A stretch of 64,000 nucleotides of DNA from Monarcha castaneiventris obscurior (GCA_026261815.1 JAMPIT010000484.1:12498501-12562500); one strand, 5' to 3'; shown: positions 14,301 through 29,300, counted from the stretch's first letter. Numbers and translations: made by a program. Notes: a model not told the origin generated them from the sequence alone.

Positions 14301-17300
14301 GATGGTGGAAAGCAAAGGGAGCTGTTTCTGTGACTGGCAGCTCAGGCTGAACTCTGTGTTCTTTGTCTCACTCCCCATTCCCACTCTCACCCTGGTCAGT
14401 GGACAGATGGGGTTGTTGCTACAACCTTCAGGGAATTCGCGCTGTCCGAGACCCCCGAGCGCAAATGGGTCATCTTCGATGGCCCCATCGACACGCTGTG
14501 GATAGAAAGCATGAACACAGTTCTGGATGACAACAAAAAGGTATCTGTCAGTGAAATAAATGCCTAAATAAAATTATGTGACATTTTGCAAATATTCTTC
14601 TACATGTAAAACCACAAATACAAACTGCAGTACCTGACTTTTTGAAAAGAGCAAATGCAAGATGGTGTTGGTGACAAGTTGTAAGTTGTTTTTTTTTGGT
14701 GGTTTTTGATTGGGGTTTTTTTGTTAGTTTTGTTTTGCTTTATTGGAATCATAATCATGACATTGACTCACTGCTGAAAGAAATTAATTCTATAGTATTT
14801 CCTGATGTCATAATGTAATTTTCTAACATAAATAATTGAAATTTAAACTTCAGAAATTACAATTAATTATATATTATAAACCCCATCATTTCTAAGTCTG
14901 CACAAGCTTAGACACTTGTATTTCAAGATAATCCCAAGACACAAAGGTTTGCATTTTCAAAATAGTGGCTTCTGCAGTCAAATCTGTAACACCACTTTTG
15001 TAAATGGGCCCTAGGAATTTCAAAGCAAATATAAAAATGAGAGACAACGTTTGAACTTTTAAGTTCTGGATGATAATGTGTCAAAATGCTTAAGCTGGAC
15101 TCTTACTTTAGTATGAGAGGATAGTCTCATAGTATTAGCAACCATAGCTGCAGATATCTTCTGTCCTTCTTTTGTTTATCCTGTCATATGCAAGATTGAT
15201 TGTAATGAACCTACTGGTAGGTTACTGTGGAGTACTATGGTTTAGGTGAAGAATTCAGCTAAAATTGATAAAAATCTATTGCTGCAAGTGGTTTAACATT
15301 TTATCTAGTTGACCTTACCTTTGATTTTATTTGGTTTTGCCAATTTTCAAATGCAACTCTCCTGAGACAGGAAGTGTAATTTACAACTAATTTTTTTTTT
15401 CTAATCTTGCATGTTATTTTTTATCTTTCAAGCTTTGTTTGATGAGTGGGGAAGTCATCCAAATGTCCCCTCAGATGACTCTTATTTTTGAAACAATGGA
15501 TCTTTCCCAGGCATCAGTAAGTTTTGTATTTAGTGAAAATATGAAGCAAAATTCAGTATATTAAATGCATGATAAAACGAGTTTACCATTTTTCCTTAGC
15601 CTGCTACAGTCAGTCGTTGTGGCATGATTTATTTGGAACCTTCTCAGCTGGGCTGGAGGCCAATTGTTACCTCTTGGCTGAGTAAACTGCCTGAACCTCT
15701 GAACTCAGAGGAACATCAAGCTCTTCTGCAGGGACTTTTTGATTGGTTGGTACCACCAGCATTAAGAGTCCGTCAGAAACAGTGCAAGGTATTATTTGAC
15801 ATTTTTTTCCTGCAGTAGTTAGTGGCCATTTCCATTCTGTTACCCTTGGTAGGAAGTGACTATTCTCTCATGACAAGCACAGTTGGAATGAATATGTGGC
15901 TCTTGGGACCAGTTTGGAAAGCTAAAATGAGAATGTCAGCTAAGACTTGAAACTTGATTATAGTTTTCATCTTCTTGTTTTTGAAAGTACAGTTTGTATT
16001 TAAAATACTGATTAAAAAGTCTTCCCAAGAGAATTTTGTGCAATTTTTTTTCTTTAAAGATGTCATGTTGTATAAGGAAGTACTTTTTTAAGTCTTAGGG
16101 GAAAATGGTAGTTCCTTGCAAGCTCAGTGTGACAGAGCTTATAATTTTGCTCATGTTTTGCTCTGTGGGTTTTGGTTTGGTTTAAGATCTATAATTGTGG
16201 TGGTCACATGGTAGCCATGAAGATGGTTAACAAGCTAAAGATCTTGACATTTCAATGATTGAGGAGGGCAAATGATCTTTTGGGTAAAAGTCAGTGTATA
16301 CCTTGCCTTCTAATATGTGTTAAGAATTAGCTAGTGATCTAATTATTTTAGTATTTTATCTCCAAAAGATAAATTAACTGAAAACTGTAAAGTATGACAT
16401 CCAACCTTTTGAATCTTAGGAACTGGTACCTACAAGTGATATCAATGTTGTAGTAGCTCTGACACGGATTTTTGAAATGTTGATTTGTCCAGCTGTGCAA
16501 GAAGATCCCACCAACAAAAGCATCCGTGCCTGGATTATGGTTGGTTTTCTCACATGTAGTGAAATGTATATTTGTTTCTGTGTATGCTGGTTTTCAAAAC
16601 AATTGTACTAATCAAAATAACTTTAATTTGTGACTAAGAGACGTGAAACAATTTTACTACCTCCTTGCTCTCTCTCCCCACACTCTGGTGGAGGTGCCCA
16701 GATGAGATGAAAGTTTTACAAGTGACAAATATGATTAAAAAGTTTACTATTTTTCCAATTAATTGGGAGAGTGTTTTTAGTAAATGTGCTTTTTAAGTAA
16801 CCAAGAAGTTAGCTGAAACAAAATATCTTCTTTCTCTTAAAGGAAATAAATATTCATGCAACACTGATTGGCTTGTTTGTTTGAGCAACATTTCTTTGGG
16901 AGAAGGTTTTCTGACTGTTGTATTAGTTGGATCCTCTGTCTGACCTTATATGATTGTTCTTATGAAAAACTGAAGAAAATAGAATATGAAAGTAGTTATT
17001 TAAAATTGAATTAGAAAATTCCTAGATCCTGGTTTGTCATAAGGACTCTTCTCAGGTTTGTCATGTGACATGCTGCTGTAGTTAGTGGCCTTTATTTTTT
17101 ATCTCTCTCCTTCTGTCCTTGAGTAAGACTTTTTTGTGTGCTCTGTCTGTAGTCAGATTTCTAAATCTCTTTAGGCCAGGGCTATTCAAGGGCAATTTCT
17201 AACATCTCTCTGCTTAACAATATTTTTTTAGAATTATGTTTGTTAATCTAACTGGACAAGGTTTGTGTAATATGTCGATTTATGAGACAGTTACTAACTT

Positions 17301-20300
17301 TTTTGCCCTTGCAGGGTTGTTTTGCTTTTGCCACAATCTGGTCCATTGGTGGGACTTGTGATGGTGACAGCAGGATAATTTTTGATAATTTCTTGAGGGA
17401 AACTTTGTCTGGGAAATCTAAAACAAATCCTATACCAGAGAGTTTGGGAAAGTGGGAGTGTCCTTTGGAAGAGAAAGGCTTGGTCTATGACTACGTGTAT
17501 GAGGTAAGATTGACTTCTACATCCACTAAACAGATTCTTACAGTCATAATAGAAGGAAAATACAGCCAAGTGGGTATTTTAACTTTACAAAGCCTGTTGG
17601 ATGTTGTAGAGTATTGGTTGGATTAAATCCCACAATGCATTTTTAATTTCCAATGTACTGACCAATTTTTTAATAAAATACCGAGATGTACATTTCAGTT
17701 ATATTTGTGATACTGCCACATTATAGTTCTGTAACTCAAGCTCAGTTGGCAGATTCAAAACCGCTTTTGTATAGAAGGAACAACATGGACTGTTCAGAAG
17801 GAAAGCAGAATATTAAGCCCATAGGCAGTTTGCTTATGTTACAATTTTCGTTTATAGTGTATGTTAGAAATGTTCTTCTCTTGGCTTTTTGTTGTGGTTT
17901 TCTGTGTGGGGGGTTTTTTTGTTTGTTTTCACTGAACAAAATTTTAAACAAAAGAAAGGAGTCTAAGTTTAGGTATGTACTTTAATACTTTATTAGTGAG
18001 GTAAAGCAAACTAAACGTATGAACTTTTGGAACATCAAATATTCATTAATTTATTAAAATCCATTATTTTAATTTTTCAAAAGTGAGGTAGTAGAGAAAA
18101 CCCTTCGTATGTATAACACCAATCTGTTCTACATCTGTGTTTCTTCCTAGCTCAAAGTCAAAGTAGGTTGGGCTCACTGGAATGACTTTATTGAACAAAT
18201 TAGTTACAGTGATAAAAATGTGAAGATTCAAGATATTATAGTCCCAACCATGGATACAGTTCGCTATACCTATTTGCTAGACCTATTCATTACCCATGGA
18301 AAGTAAGTTGCTTCACTACAAATTTCTAAAGTGAAATTTGATCCTAGGTAGAAATATTTCTTATTCTTTCCTTTGAGTTCATTGTTTGTATCAAAATCTC
18401 AGTTTATTTGGCCGTTTTAAAACAGACATTTACTACAAACAAAAAAATTGCCCAGAAGTCTGGTTTTATTTTTTTTGTGAAACCTTATTATAGTCTAACT
18501 TTAGTATTCTCATTCTGATAACGATGGTAGGACAGCCCAAAAAGTTTTTGCTCCCTCTTTCTACTTTGGCAATTAAACACATATTTTAATTTTTTTTCTT
18601 TGATTAATCATATCAAAATCAGTTATGTTAGCCATGGTCAGATCATATAAGAGAACAAAGTAAAAACCAGCCTCAGGTTCCAAGGCTGAAAGCTTTATGA
18701 AGTTTGAGTCAATGCAAGACCTATCACGAGAATTTTAACTCCCATGTGTGTTCATACATTCCAACCCCAGTAGAATGAGGGAATGAGAAATGTTTATTTC
18801 TCCTCCCATTTTCTTGATGGTGAAAGCAAAATAAAATTATGAGAGAATTTAATGAATGCATTAGAATACTCTGGTTTCTTCTTTAGGCAGCTAATGTTTT
18901 TAGAGGTAGAAAAAGAAGGACAAGTTAGTAAAACCTTGGACTTCCAGCTGCATTTAGTTTATAGTGTTAGGTTTCTGCAGCCTGTGTGCTTTATTTCTCT
19001 CTTTGTGAAGACCACTGCTTCTAGTGGGACCAACAGGAACTGGAAAATCCGTGTATGTCAAAGACAAGTTAATGAACAACTTGGAAAAGGAGCGCTACTT
19101 CCCCTTCTTCATTAATTTTTCGGCTCGAACCAGTGCCAATCAGACCCAGGTTTGTAGAACAGATAATTTGTGTCTCAAGGAGATTGTGGATATGAATATT
19201 TAATCTGTGTTCTGAATGATCCTGTTTGCATTGCAGAACATTATTATGGCCAGGCTGGACAAGAGGCGCAAAGGAGTCTTTGGCCCTCCAATGGGAAAAA
19301 AGTGCATTATTTTTGTAGATGATATGAATATGCCTGCTTTGGAGAAGTATGGGGCACAGCCTCCTATAGAACTTTTAAGACAGTTCTTTGACCATGGATT
19401 TTGGTAATTATTTGAAACACAACTGGAATTTTTTTATTGCTGTATTTGCTGTTATTTATTCCCTAGAATTTTATTTTCAAAACTTTTTTGAAGACGACTT
19501 CAAAGTGCTAAGGCAGATTTAGTTTATATAAAAATCCATTTTTTAAACTTGAAGCAGCTTGTATATTACTCTCTAAGGACTTCCCAGTTTAGGAAATTGA
19601 TGATCAAATTTATTTTGAGTTTTTTAGAACGTTCTATTGCTAAACTTCAGCAGAGTTAGTATATGTTAAATAAAATTAATCATTTATGCCTTGATTATTT
19701 TAATTTTTTTTCCTGTGAACTTTTTTGTTCTTTTTCTTTCTCTTCCTCCTTAGAGTGAGTTGGCAGCTTTCTATACGTATCTATGTATCCAGTTATATAC
19801 AATTTCTGATTTTATTTCTTATGTTGGTTTTCCCTGTTATCCATTATTCTATTAGTCACTAAAATTTTTTTAATAAGATCTCAAAATATTTTTTTAAGAT
19901 TCACAATGAAATCAGATCTGATAATAAGCATGAAATAAAATAAGTTGAAGGTCTTCCCTGCTTTTGAGGTTTTTGGCTTTGCTTAGATTGGAAGATTGGA
20001 ACAGGTGTTTTCCTGAGTCTGGAGCACTTCTCGAATACAGCTACTCTTGTGATTTCAGGCACTGCTCAAATATATGTTGCTCTTGAATAGAGATAATATA
20101 TCTTGACACGTTACAGTTTTAATACTCATGTCAAAATTTCATATTGGGTTTTATGGAATGCGATTTAAACAAATAATCTTTTTTTTGGGCCAGCAAATGG
20201 TATGTTAACATTAACTGGTACACAGTTAAAGGACTAGTTGTTTTTTGAGGAGGAGGGATTGTTTGCTTTTAAAAGTATAAAATATATAGAAATGGATGTT

Positions 20301-23300
20301 ATATTTTGTAATGCCTACTATGTTTTTTAATATATTTAAATACTTTTTTATGCATGCAGACAGTAGTCTGTCATACAGCTGCATCTAAGGTGTACCAAAT
20401 GTGTTATATCTGTATCTAAATGTCACATGGCATTTTATTTTGCAGGTATGATTTTAAGGACACCTCTAAAATCACCCTTGTTGACATACAGTTACTGGCA
20501 GCTATGGGGCCTCCAGGAGGTGGGAGGAATCCTGTCACCCCTCGGTTCCTGCGGCACTTCAACATTTGCACCATCAATTCTTTCAGTGATGAGACAATGA
20601 TCCGCATCTTCTCTACTGTAGTGACTCTTTACCTAAGGATTAATGACTTTCCTTTTGACTTCTTAACAATTGGAAATCAAATTGTCACTGCCACTTTAGA
20701 GGTAAGAGGCAAATACCTTAATGGAAATTTCCTTCAATTTGTTAATTAAAGTTCCTTTGGCTCTACAGTAATGTAGTGTGAAAGGAGTTTTTTGAGAAAT
20801 AACATTTTAGAAGACATTTAGGAGTTATGATAATAATGCAGTGTTACTTTTTTGCTGATTTTGTTGTTCTCTGTTGTTGTCTGAAGGTGTATAAGAAAGC
20901 CATCAAAAATCTTTTGCCCACACCAGCCAAATCTCATTATACCTTCAACCTGCGTGACTTTTCACGGGTTATCCATGGCTGTTTGCTCATTAAGAAAAGT
21001 GCAGTTGAAAACAAGCATGTGATGATTCGGCTGTTTGTGCACGAGGTGTTTCGTGTCTTCTATGACCGTCTGGTGGAAGATGATGACAGAGCCTGGTTGT
21101 TCAATCTAGTGAAAGATATTGTGAAAGAGCATTTCAAAGAAGCATTCGATAAAATTTTTGCACACCTGAAGGAAGGATCATCACCTGTGAGTATCGTGTT
21201 TAACCTGCTGCAAAGTAATTGCTTTTATTGCAAATTTAGGACTAGAAAGTTAATCACAGGTGAAATTTCAATTCAAATGTGCATGAAAGTTTGAGTGGAA
21301 TTTGGCAAAATGGCTTCATGAGGAAAAAAATGTAGAAATGGAAATTTTTTGGGAGGGTTTAGCTGTTGTACATAAGCATTCTTTTCAAAAAATATTACAT
21401 TTAAAATGTGAGTAAACTTATTACTTTTCCTTAACAGAAATTTGTGCATCTGCATCCTGATATTGTTATTAAATTTTACTATCCAAAATCCTGTATAGTT
21501 GTGTTATATTTTATGCCTTGTCTTCCTTTTTTCTGTTGTTTTTCATGTCCCTTGTAATTTCATTGATGTATAGAAGAAATAACTTTGTGGCCTTAGTCGT
21601 CCATTTCATAATATACATCTGTATGAATTTGGTGTAATCTGAAGGTCATGATTATGAGACTGTTAGTGGCTATTTGAGCCAGTTGTTTTCCCAGAACAAA
21701 TTAAGAATAAGTGTGTAGTTCAATGCAGGAAGCATCATTTTAAGGGGGCTGTTGTTTGTGAGTCAAAATATTTTGGAGGGCTTATTCTTTTGTCTGGGGT
21801 ATTTGTCTGTATTCTCCTTTGTTTTCTAAAGTTCCAGTGAGGAATACATTCATTAAATATTAAACTTGACTTCATAATTTGTGGAATATTTACCATAGGT
21901 AACAGAAGAAAACATGAGAAGTTTGTGTTTTGGTGACTACATGGTTCCAGAACTTGAAGGAGATGAAAGACTTTATGTTGAGGTTCCAAGCATTGAGGAG
22001 TTCAATGATGTTGTGGAGCAGTGTCTGGATGAATATAATCAAACCCAGAAAACAAGAATGAACCTTGTCGTTTTCAGGTGTTTATGATCTGTATTATTTA
22101 GAGCTTTAAGCAGTAGTTGATAATTCAGTATATTCAATTTTGTGGCCTGTGGTTTTTGGTATGTCTCCTCCCCTTCATGCATCCTTAAAAGTGTTTGCGG
22201 TCTTACACCTTTTTGGATGGAAGTAAACTGATTTTTCTCTTATGCCTCTCCCTATCTGAAAGTAAATAATGAGAAGCTTTTCTCCTAGGGGGCTTTGAAT
22301 ATTTGTCTTAGTTGTTATGGAAACTGGTAGGTGCTGTACTTCTAGGCCTCTGTCACCAGTGAAGATGGATGTCACTGGACTTTCATTTCCCAAGGACAAG
22401 CATCCCAAGAGTGAGATATTCACAATCATAGCTGTCTGTCTGCTCTGTTGTTGCTCAGCACAGCTGGTGCTGCAGCTAATCCCGTGGAATTTTAGACTCT
22501 GCAGGCCATTATTGTTATCTTAACTTGTGATCGTGCGGAGCTACAACCGAGAGAGATTTGGAGGTCAAACTCCCTCCTCCCTGTTGATAGAGATTACTGC
22601 CTCTTCATATTTGCCAGGGTAACTTGACATGGAAGTACTTCCTGAAGGTGTTTAGGGTTACTTTAAACACTTCTAACAGCAGCTTATTTTAGTCTAGGTC
22701 ATTTTGCCAAGCTGGATTTGTGAGTGCCTGTGTATACAGCTAGGCTGGGACTTGGAAGAGCTGACAGCCTCTGATCAGAGGCTACTTCCTGGATGTAGAA
22801 ACAGTATTGCAGTGACCTCACTGAACAGCAGCCAGGAGAGCACATTTGACTGTAGCCTTAAAGTTCAATCTCATAGATAACATCTGAATTTTTTTCCTTT
22901 ATTTTTCTAACCAGTAAAAACAAACAGAATTTATTTTTCTTTAAATGCTTGGGAGTTTTTTTGAGAGCACTTTTAATAGCTGCTCAGCTTGTTTTAATTG
23001 CCCCATGTCCTGTGCTTAAGCAGGTGATCTCCTATAGGCCCTGCTGCATATTCTGAGATAAATCATGCTTGAGTTTTGACAAGGACTCTCAATAATGTGC
23101 ACATGCTGCTTCCTGAGGATGTTCCAATATCACTTCCACATATAAGTTATAAATCACTGTCAGGGGTAGAGGGAAGGGAGATGTTTCCTATGTTCCTATG
23201 TTCTCCCAGTGGTTACTTTAAAAAGCTATTTAGGTTACTATACTTCAAGAAAAGTTAAAACTGGTAAAACTGCTGTGATTTCAAAGTATAGAATTAATAT

Positions 23301-26300
23301 TTTTTCTTTGCCTTTAACACATTTATCCTTAAAGTGCTCCTGTTCTTACCTCTGCACGTTCCTTTTAGTAATTTGTACTAATTTAGCTAAATACTGGTAT
23401 TTGTAGAATAGAAGAATCGTAAGTTTTACTTTATTTTGTGGTTCATGCCCACTCTCTTTCTTCCTCTTCCTCTCTCTACCCTGCCCCACCCTGCATTCAG
23501 AGATTTCTTTTGGAGATGCTACTCCTTGATTTATTTCCCAGATTTATGCTCTTGTGGTAATCAGCACGTTCCCAATGCAGGTACATGTTGGAGCACTTGT
23601 CTCGATTAAGCCGCATTCTGAAGCAGTCAGGGGGAAATGCTCTGCTGGTTGGAATGGGAGGAAGTGGGCGGCAGTCTCTGACTCGCCTGGCAGCATTCAT
23701 GGCAAGAATGTGTGTTTTTCAACCAGAGATTTCTAAGACCTATGGTACAAATGAATGGAGAGAAGATCTGAAAGTGAGTATTAATAACCTGTCTACATTT
23801 TGACTTATTTTTGAGGAAGGATATTTTGGAATGTACAATTTTAACTGTCTTGCATTTTCAGAGACTTCTGAAGAGTGCAGGTGTAAAAGGCTTGAAAACT
23901 GTGTTTTTAATCACAGATGCACAAATTAAAGAAGAAAGCTTTTTAGAAGATGTTGACAGTCTCCTCAACACAGGGGAGGTACCCAATCTTTTTGCAGCAG
24001 ATGAAAAACAAGAAATTGTAGAGGTATCTTTAGAAACTCTTTAATTTCATGTCCCTTTTGATCTACTTGGTCAGTTCAGTGTGAAATGTGGCTTTTGGAT
24101 ATTTTCACTTAATTCTGTGACTTCTTTTTGAGACCTTAGAAAAATAAACCAGTTATTAGTAAACTTATGGAGTAGCTTATGCCAACTACAAGCTTTAATT
24201 CTGACCTAGCACTCTGTTCACAAATACATCAAGTTGTGCATGTAGATAACTTGGGTTGTCCACAAATACCCTGTGGCTGTAGCTATTTTTGTAGGGTATT
24301 GTATAGGAGAAGAATGTACATAATAATGTTTTCATTAATCAGTGAAGTGCAAAGACGTGATGTTTTTATTAGAAAACATGGCTTGCCTTTCTCAATAGAC
24401 TCCTATTCTCTGAGGCACTAGGACTCTGTTAGACAGAATTTCATAGTTCTGACGTTTCTACTCACAGATGAGGTGGGCAAAGGTACTCCATGAATTCAGG
24501 ATTAGAAGTAAAGATACAATGTACTCAGGTAAATTTAAAAAAAAAACAACTAAAATCAGACTGGGTTTTTCACAACAGCTGTCACAATTTGGGAGGGAGT
24601 GGCATCAATCTTTGTATACATCAAGTTGGAAACTTAATGTTAGCAAACAATATCTGGAACTGTATGCTGTGCTGTCTTCCTATCGCTGTGGTGTTTTTAA
24701 TAAATTACCCAAGTATGCTTCTAGTTGACTTTCAAAGTGGTTCTTAGAACACACACAAATGTTCTTTATTGCAATATCTCTTCACTTGATAGATGTTACT
24801 ACAGGGTTTTCTTGCACTTAAGTTATGGAGCATGTTGATACCTGGATTCATGTATCTTTCAAAGAAGTTAGATTATCATTCTTGTGATCTTTGTCTATTA
24901 CTATTTCATTCTTGCAAGCTACATAGTGACAATATTAACAAAATATGGCTCTTTTCCAATTTTACAGTTTGTGTGAACATATTCAGTGGGTATGTGCTGG
25001 AACTTAGTAGCTATCCACAATGTGGCAGCTGGAGCAAAGTTGGTTTTTACTCATTTAAATCTGCTCCCTCAAAGAATTCTGCTTTTACTCTCTTGTTATG
25101 ATCTACTCTCTGCTGCTCAGAGCAGCAGATGATTATTTCTAGACTGAGTTGTCAGGGCCACAGATAAATAGTGCAATCCTGTTCTCTAACAGTATTTGCT
25201 ACTTGTTCTGGTTTTCTACTTTATTTTGCCTGTTTCATTTCCACTAAAAAATTTCATTTCCACTAAAAAATTCCTGGTGATGCTACTATTAACAGGATTG
25301 CGACAGGACTTCAGATGTGCTTTATGACAATTTATATAACATTTTTTATGCTATGTATTATTCCTAAGGGTGTTCGTGCAGCAGTTCAGGCTGGTGGTAA
25401 AGGTGAAGAACTCAGTCCCTTGGCCTTGTTTGCACTTTTTGTGAACCTCTGCAAAGAAAATCTCCATATTGTGGTGGCATTCAGCCCAATTGGAGATGCT
25501 TTCCGCAATCGTCTGAGACAGTTTCCATCACTCATCAACTGCTGTACTATTGATTGGTTCCAGGTAAGGGAAAATATTTGTATTATTTCCTCAAAAATCT
25601 GTTTCAGTTTTCTGACACTCTGTATTTCTGAGTGCCATCGGATTTTCTTTTGTCTTCCTTGTAAAAGTACTCCTTGTTTTTAAAAATTTTAAAATTCCAT
25701 AGGCCTTTTCTGTAATATTTTGGGAGCTCTTTGATGTGTGATCTCAACATTTCTACAACTAAATAAAGTTAAATTTTGTTGCTATAAGTTTCTGAGGTAT
25801 GAAGTCTTAGTTTGATGATGGCAATTCATAAATTTATTACATAATGTGTATGTTTTAAAGGACTAGAGAAACCATTTCATTGTGACTGTAAAATGATCTT
25901 AATTGTGGCTGCCTATTAAGCAGGTAATTATATATTATTCCTTCCGTCCATTGTAGGAATGACCAGCAAATACAAATCCTGTTGTTTATCAGTAGATCTT
26001 TGATAGCAGAATAAAACTTGGAGAAGCAGTATTGATGTAAGAAGTATTGCTCTGAATAAAGCACAGTTAGCTCTATAACTTGGCCTTGTGCTGATGTCAA
26101 TGAGTTTTTTTGTCGAAGGATGACATAGACACAGAACTGTTTAGATGGAATGTTAATGTGTGGCTTTGAACTAGAAGATCAGCCAGGAGTTGCCCAAAAA
26201 TATTGCATGGGTGGTGACCTTGCTGCCTGAGCTAACCAACCCTTGTATCAGTTCTTTGTTATGGAGACACACCTGGGACTAGTGTGTCTCATTCTGGTGG

Positions 26301-29300
26301 TTTGAATGGTAAAAACTGATTTTGACGTTTGAAGACTGCTAACAGTTGAATTTTACAAATTCTTTCCTCCTCACTTCTCCCTCAGCCATGGCCTGAAGAT
26401 GCCCTTGAACGTGTGGCTAGTAAGTTCTTAGAGACACTTCAGCTCACAGACACCGAGCGTCAGGGAGTTGTGCCCATCTGTAAATACTTTCATACTTCAG
26501 TTTTGTCACTCTCTGAAAGGTCAGTCTATTGCTTTTTCAAACAATCGTAAAATAGCAGGTGATTGAATTTCATTATTACTCATTTATGTATTAAAAGTTA
26601 ACTCTTTGCCTCCATAGAAATTATGTAAAACTGTTGAAATTGTTAATGCCTATCAAACAGTTACATAACTTTGCTAACGATAAACTAAGAAAATAAATCA
26701 AAAAATAGATCAAAATTTAAAGTTACTCTTTCTTTTATTTCTTTTTTAATAGGTTCTTACAAAGTCTGGGACGCCATAATTATGTTACTCCTACTTCTTA
26801 TCTTGAGCTTATTGCTGCATTTCAGAGACTTCTTACTGAGAAACGAGACAGTGTAATGAAAGCCAAGAAGAAATATGTGAATGGACTAGATAAACTAGCT
26901 TTTGCTGAGTCACAGGTGAGTTAGGACAAATATGGAACTCAAAATGGAAAATGTTTGTCAAATGCAGGTCTTTTGCTGGAGAAGTCAAAAATGTTACTTC
27001 AGGTTTTGTTTAGCTCAATCTGCAACAGTAAAACTAAGAAATGTATTTTGCCTTTTCTTTCCTACAATCACAGAACTTGTGCTAGAGCATATTTTGTTAG
27101 GTGGATATGAACAGAGCTTCCCTTTCCTTGGTGGTTAACAGGTGACTGTAAGTGAGCATAGTTCTTAAAATTAGACATTGTGTTTAGGAGATAAAAGTAA
27201 GTCTTGGAAATGTTTTTATTTGAAACTGAATGTTACATCCTTCTACCAATAAATTAGTCATTAAGGAAAATCTAGGTCTTAAAGAAATTGTTGGAAATTG
27301 TGCTTGACCCTTCTGGATCCCGCCTGATTCTTTTGCATATGCATAGGTTGGCAGGATGAAAGAAGAATTAATTGAGCTGCAGCCCAAACTGGAAGAGGCT
27401 AAAGTGGAAAATGCAAGCATGATGAAGGTAGAGTTGTACAAATACAGCTTTGTGGCTTTTAATGTAAGCATGTGTCTTATTTCATGGATGTGTGACTTTC
27501 AGAAAGTAAGAGTTGATTTGAGGTTTTTGAGCTCACTGCTTGTTTACAAGAGGTTTCCAGTATTGTGAAACTTGCTATTTATGTTTATATCCTTAGAACA
27601 GAACGAAAATTTCATTCTTTATATAAAATACATTCTCTGGATATACAGTCCTTTCCTAAGCTCCATGTTGAAGGATGTTAGAGGAACTTTCATGCTAATA
27701 GTGGTTAAATCAGGTTTCCCAAGTTGATTCACAAACATTGTGAAAACCTCAAACAGTTTTTCCATATGCCCAGATATGACAAAATAACCAAGAACAGTTT
27801 TGCACAGTCTGTCTTTGCATGCACAGGGATTATATGTTTGCTTTATAAAAGGATCCTAAACCCAGTTAATTTCATGGGAATTTAGTGGGATTTAGGATCA
27901 AAAATCTTGGGTGTTCTGAGAATTCCAGTATATGAAAATATGCACATACTTATCTTATGATATATGACTGTTGCATCACCAAAAAAGCATTATTTAATTG
28001 ACATGTTATGCACTTGTTTCTGATTCCTAAGTGTCTTTATAGATACAGTGATATCCCTTCTGCCTCTAAGAAAACTAAATGTCACTTGCCTAGAACTGCA
28101 AAGGGAGTTGGATAAAGGCTTGACTTACCCCTGAAAAGAAAATAAATTTCAATAGTCAATGTTGAAGACGGTGAAGTTATGAAAACTCCCTATAAAAGCT
28201 AGTCCTTTTTAGTTACAGCCTGATGCACAAACATGAAGAGTATCTTGTCTCCTGAACTTCAAAAGTATTTTAAATAGCTTTTATTGAGAGTAATCTTATA
28301 TCATGCAGTTTAACTACTGTTAAAACTCCATGATGTTGCAATATGCTAAGAAATTATTCCCTTAACATAAATTGAAATTATGTTAAAACATTTTAAAACT
28401 TCAATATTCTCTTTATATTTTACAGTATTCCCTAAGTCCTGTAGTAGGTAATTTCAGTTTATTTGATCATTCATGGCACAATATAAAGCTCACTCATGGA
28501 TTTTCTTTAGACTATAGAAGTAGAATCTGCAGAAGTAGAAGAAAAAAGAAAAATTGTAAAAGTGGATGAAGAATTTGCTACAGCAAAAGCTGAAGAAGCT
28601 CAGGCACTGAAAAATGAATGTGAGAGTGACCTGGCAGAGGCAATACCTGTCATGGAGGCTGCAATCGGTGCTCTTGACACTTTGAAGGCAAGCTGATCTA
28701 AATTCCAGCATTTGAAAGTGTTGTTTAACTCTCTAAAAGGAAGTAGGAATTTAGAAGAATATGAGATAACTTAGATGATGCAAAAGTGTATCAAAAATAT
28801 TCTGACCTGGAATTTTTAAAACATGATTTTATTTAATCATTAGTTTACAGTTTATTAGCATTTATTTAATTTTTATTTCCCCTGCGTAAGGGATGTTGAT
28901 GGATATTGTTCATCGTGATGGTAACACTCTATCATCCCTTCTAAAAGTCCTCTAGTACCACTCATGTTCACTGGTAATGGTGTTATAATTCCTTTTTTTC
29001 CCCATCAGTTCATTTATTGAGTGCTGAGAGAGACATAATACTTGTCATAATTTTTAACATGTATTTTTTATTTTAGCCTTCTGATATAGCAGTTGTCAAG
29101 ACAATGAAAAATCCTCCATCTGGTGTCAAACTTGTCATGGCTGCTGTCTGTGTCATAAGAGAAAAAAAACCTGAAAGAATTTTAGATCCTTCAGGATCTG
29201 GAGGCAAGGTAAAATGGCAGCCAATAGTCTGAAATAAAAATTTAATTCATGTTCTTCTCAACACTTATCCAATAAACAAGATAACCCAAGGTCCATTAAA

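Noticed and set aside
24793..25101. 102-codon intronic open frame on the + strand
   Set aside because: No recognisable domain, and it lies between two well-placed DNAH12 exons; likely chance.
24021..25370. U12-type (minor spliceosome) intron between exons 31 and 32, from GTATCTTTAG and TTCCTAAG
   Set aside because: The donor differs from GTATCCTTT, and the branch-like TTCCTAAG sits on the acceptor itself rather than 10-20 bases upstream.
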